DNA of 7,059 nt from Candidatus Omnitrophota bacterium. Its GTDB lineage: Bacteria > Omnitrophota > Gorgyraeia > B26-G9. Location: the NCBI GenBank assembly GCA_028718845.1, contig JAQULA010000091.1:1-7059 (forward strand), read 5' to 3'. The translations under genes and the position numbers were made by a program. Position 1 is the first letter of the stretch. Every line of letters begins with the position of its first letter. This document shows, piece after piece, positions 6,200 to 7,059 of this stretch. The notes below the pieces were generated by a model. The model made no database searches. It saw only the letters and a list, made by a program, of their open reading frames with translations, and had not been told where the DNA came from.

Positions 6200-6277
6200 C
6201 TTTGGTTCGTTTCTTTTATCCGCATAAAAGAAATGAACACTGGGGTGCAGGGGCAGGTATAGCCCCGCGTTTTGCTC
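6200..6277 (+). repeat. Right arm of the 78-bp inverted repeat pair
   Basis: It is the inverted partner of 5757-5834. The main stem here is TTTCTTTTAT (6210-6219) / ATAAAAGAAA (6224-6233) with loop CCGC. Compared with the left arm, one stem pair has changed from G-C to A-T on both sides, so the pairing is preserved. The second stem GGGGC (6250-6254) / GCCCC (6262-6266) is unchanged although its 7-nt loop differs at two positions. Confidence 0.85.
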
Positions 6278-6279
6278 AT

Positions 6280-6307
6280 CTTGTGTCATGTGACTTGTGT
6301 CTTGTGA
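6280..6307. repeat. Heptamer array, 4 units of 7 bp (consensus CTTGTGW)
   Basis: Four contiguous 7-bp units: CTTGTGT (6280-6286), CATGTGA (6287-6293), CTTGTGT (6294-6300) and CTTGTGA (6301-6307), followed by a T-run (6311-6318). It starts 3 nt after the right inverted-repeat arm. Same period as the array at 1519-1567 but a different unit sequence. Confidence 0.75.
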
Positions 6308-6318
6308 CTATTTTTTTT

Positions 6319-6431
6319 CGTCCCTCGTCCCAGCGAGCGAAGAGAGCGGTCCCGCCAAACCGCACGGCGGGCAGACGTCCCTCGGGCTTCGGGTCTCTAA
6401 TCGCTAACCGCTTTCCGTTAAACGCTATTAT
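6319..6431. repeat. CCCGCC-hairpin intergenic repeat, copy B, with heptamer flanks
   Basis: Two heptamers (CGTCCCT, CGTCCCA; 6319-6332) lead into AGCGAGCGAAGAG (6332-6344). A hairpin CCCGCC (6351-6356) / GGCGGG (6366-6371) with a 9-nt loop follows, then a heptamer-phased tail from 6376 to 6431. Tail units include CGTCCCT, CGGGCTT, CTAATCG, CTAACCG and CTTTCCG. The opening block and the first three tail units match copy A at 3152-3262. The unit lies between the inverted-repeat element and the end of the antitoxin gene. An open 91-codon frame over 6160-6435 is an accident of the repeats. Confidence 0.7.
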
Positions 6432-6466
6432 GTGACTGGGCAAAGTCTCTTTGATGCTTTGGCGAC

Positions 6467-6733
6467 CTACTTCTTGGTAAGCTGACCCGAGATGAATTTG
6501 TGCAGGATGCTGGAAATGAAAGTCTGATAGGGCAAGCCTTCCGCTACCGCCTCTTTTTGCAGATGGATAAGATCCCTTTCCGAAATGCGGATATTGATGC
6601 GTTTGTTTTTTTGCAGGGTGGATTTGGCATATTCACGATACTTCGCGATTTCTTTTTTTGCGTTTGGTATCGAGGAAAAATCACCCTTTTCGTAAGCATC
6701 CAGGATTTCTTTTTCTTCTTTGTTCAGGTTCAT
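6467..6733 (-). CDS. brnA: Ribbon-helix-helix antitoxin of the BrnA/CopG type
   Basis: This 88-residue protein is the likely antitoxin of the pair. Residues 45-51 (RINIRIS) form the DNA-binding strand of a ribbon-helix-helix fold, followed by helix SERDLIHLQKEAVAEG (51-66) and GLPYQTFISSILHKFIS (66-82). GLPYQT-x-I-x-S-x-LHK is a hallmark of the CopG-type antitoxins paired with BrnT-like toxins. The N-terminal half (1-43), charged and rich in Glu and Lys, is expected to wrap the toxin. The ATG overlaps the toxin stop by 4 nt (ATGA at 6730-6733), and GGAGAGG (6747-6741) lies 7 nt upstream inside the toxin gene, so antitoxin synthesis is coupled to the toxin message. Members of this family bind the toxin and repress the shared promoter as a complex. 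Base composition is clearly more AT-rich than the glycerol genes, consistent with acquisition by transfer. Confidence 0.87.
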   Translation of the reverse strand: MNLNKEEKEILDAYEKGDFSSIPNAKKEIAKYREYAKSTLQKNKRINIRISERDLIHLQKEAVAEGLPYQTFISSILHKFISGQLTKK

Positions 6734-7011
6734 TTTTTCACCTCTCCGATATACTTTTTTGTTGCCTTCCGGCTGGGAATGATAGTTTTTAAAAATACCG
6801 ATTTGTCGGTTTCGATAAAGGGAACCAAATAGGCGTAATTATCAATATTGATAATGAACATTTTCTGCCCGGGGTATTTGTCCTGATTAGGGTGAGGGAC
6901 AACGTCAAGAACAAAATCATTAAATATATAAAACACTACTTCTTCAAAAGAAATACCCCGGGTCGATTTCAGGCTTTTATTTTTGTCGTTGTCCCATTCA
7001 AACAATTTCAT
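6730..7011 (-). CDS. brnT: BrnT-family (DUF497) ribonuclease toxin
   Basis: This 93-residue protein fits the BrnT toxin family, RelE-fold ribonucleases that cut RNA and stop translation. Visible features are FEWDNDKNKSLKSTRGISFEE (4-24, matching the FEWD-x-x-K-N-x-x-K-x-x-x-G-x-SFEE pattern), the central HPNQDKYPGQ (40-49), and the C-terminal FLKTIIPSRKATKKY (73-87), where Arg81 stands in the place of the arginine of the usual ISARKA motif. The central HPNQ..YPGQ and YLVPF segments point to a subfamily distinct from the best-studied Brucella protein. It is the first gene of a two-gene operon with the antitoxin second, the usual BrnTA order. AGGA (7021-7018) lies 6 nt before the ATG. Toxicity is inferred from the family only. 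Confidence 0.87.
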   Translation of the reverse strand: MKLFEWDNDKNKSLKSTRGISFEEVVFYIFNDFVLDVVPHPNQDKYPGQKMFIINIDNYAYLVPFIETDKSVFLKTIIPSRKATKKYIGEVKK

Positions 7012-7027
7012 AGTGTATCCTAGTCAA

Positions 7028-7056
7028 AATGTACCATATTGTGTGCCTTTTGTCAA
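7028..7056 (-). promoter_or_regulatory. Promoter of the toxin-antitoxin operon, possible autoregulatory operator
   Basis: On the minus strand a perfect TTGACA (7056-7051) is followed after 17 bp by TACATT (7033-7028), 4 of 6 to the consensus. The start point would fall near 7021, leaving a leader of about 10 nt that holds the AGGA ribosome site. A partial dyad AATATGGTACATT (7040-7028) covers the -10 box and could be where the toxin-antitoxin complex binds; the operator call is weak. Confidence 0.65.
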
Positions 7057-7059
7057 CAG

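Noticed and set aside
6418..6424. GTTAAAC resembling an integron attC core site next to the toxin-antitoxin pair
   Set aside because: The matching RYYYAAC partner and the expected hairpin are missing, and the heptamer phasing explains the sequence.
6160..6435. A 91-codon plus-strand frame
   Set aside because: It runs through the right inverted-repeat arm, a heptamer array and the CCCGCC hairpin repeat, so its composition is explained by repeats.

Overview
The window reads as chromosome from an uncultured, probably anaerobic bacterium with moderately GC-rich genes and GGAGG-type ribosome binding sites. Spacers are packed with degenerate 7-bp tandem repeats and small GC-rich hairpins. That spacer style reminds me of candidate-phylum genomes such as Omnitrophota, but this is a low-confidence impression; no marker gene is present.

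Layout. Positions 1-478 (minus) hold the N-terminal part of a membrane-bound diguanylate cyclase cut by the window edge, with a plausible promoter at 539-567. From 676 to 5739 (plus) runs a glycerol/acylglycerol catabolic cluster: a monoacylglycerol-lipase-like hydrolase (676-1497), glycerol kinase glpK (1581-3062), a GlpA-like FAD glycerol-3-phosphate dehydrogenase with a C-terminal iron-sulfur (BFD-type) domain (3312-4763), and a thioredoxin-reductase-like FAD/NAD(P) oxidoreductase that overlaps it by 8 nt (4756-5739). Together they could turn monoacylglycerol into glycerol, then glycerol-3-phosphate, then dihydroxyacetone phosphate, with electrons passed through the two flavoproteins. The small CxxC protein (DUF1667) that often completes this flavoprotein set in Clostridia and Thermotogae is not in the window.

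From 5740 to 6466 there is no convincing gene. It holds a pair of 78-bp inverted repeats (5757-5834 and 6200-6277, 68 of 78 positions identical) around a core rich in palindromes and hairpins. Each 78-bp arm contains a 10-bp stem whose one changed base pair differs on both sides, so the pairing is kept. This is the best candidate for an undescribed structured or mobile element. It is followed by heptamer arrays and by a second copy of a CCCGCC-hairpin repeat whose first copy lies between glpK and glpA.

The right end (6467-7011, minus) is a BrnT/BrnA-type toxin-antitoxin operon, AT-rich compared with the glycerol genes, with a textbook promoter at 7028-7056. The glycerol cluster and the toxin-antitoxin operon converge on the repeat-rich region, so that region lies downstream of both.
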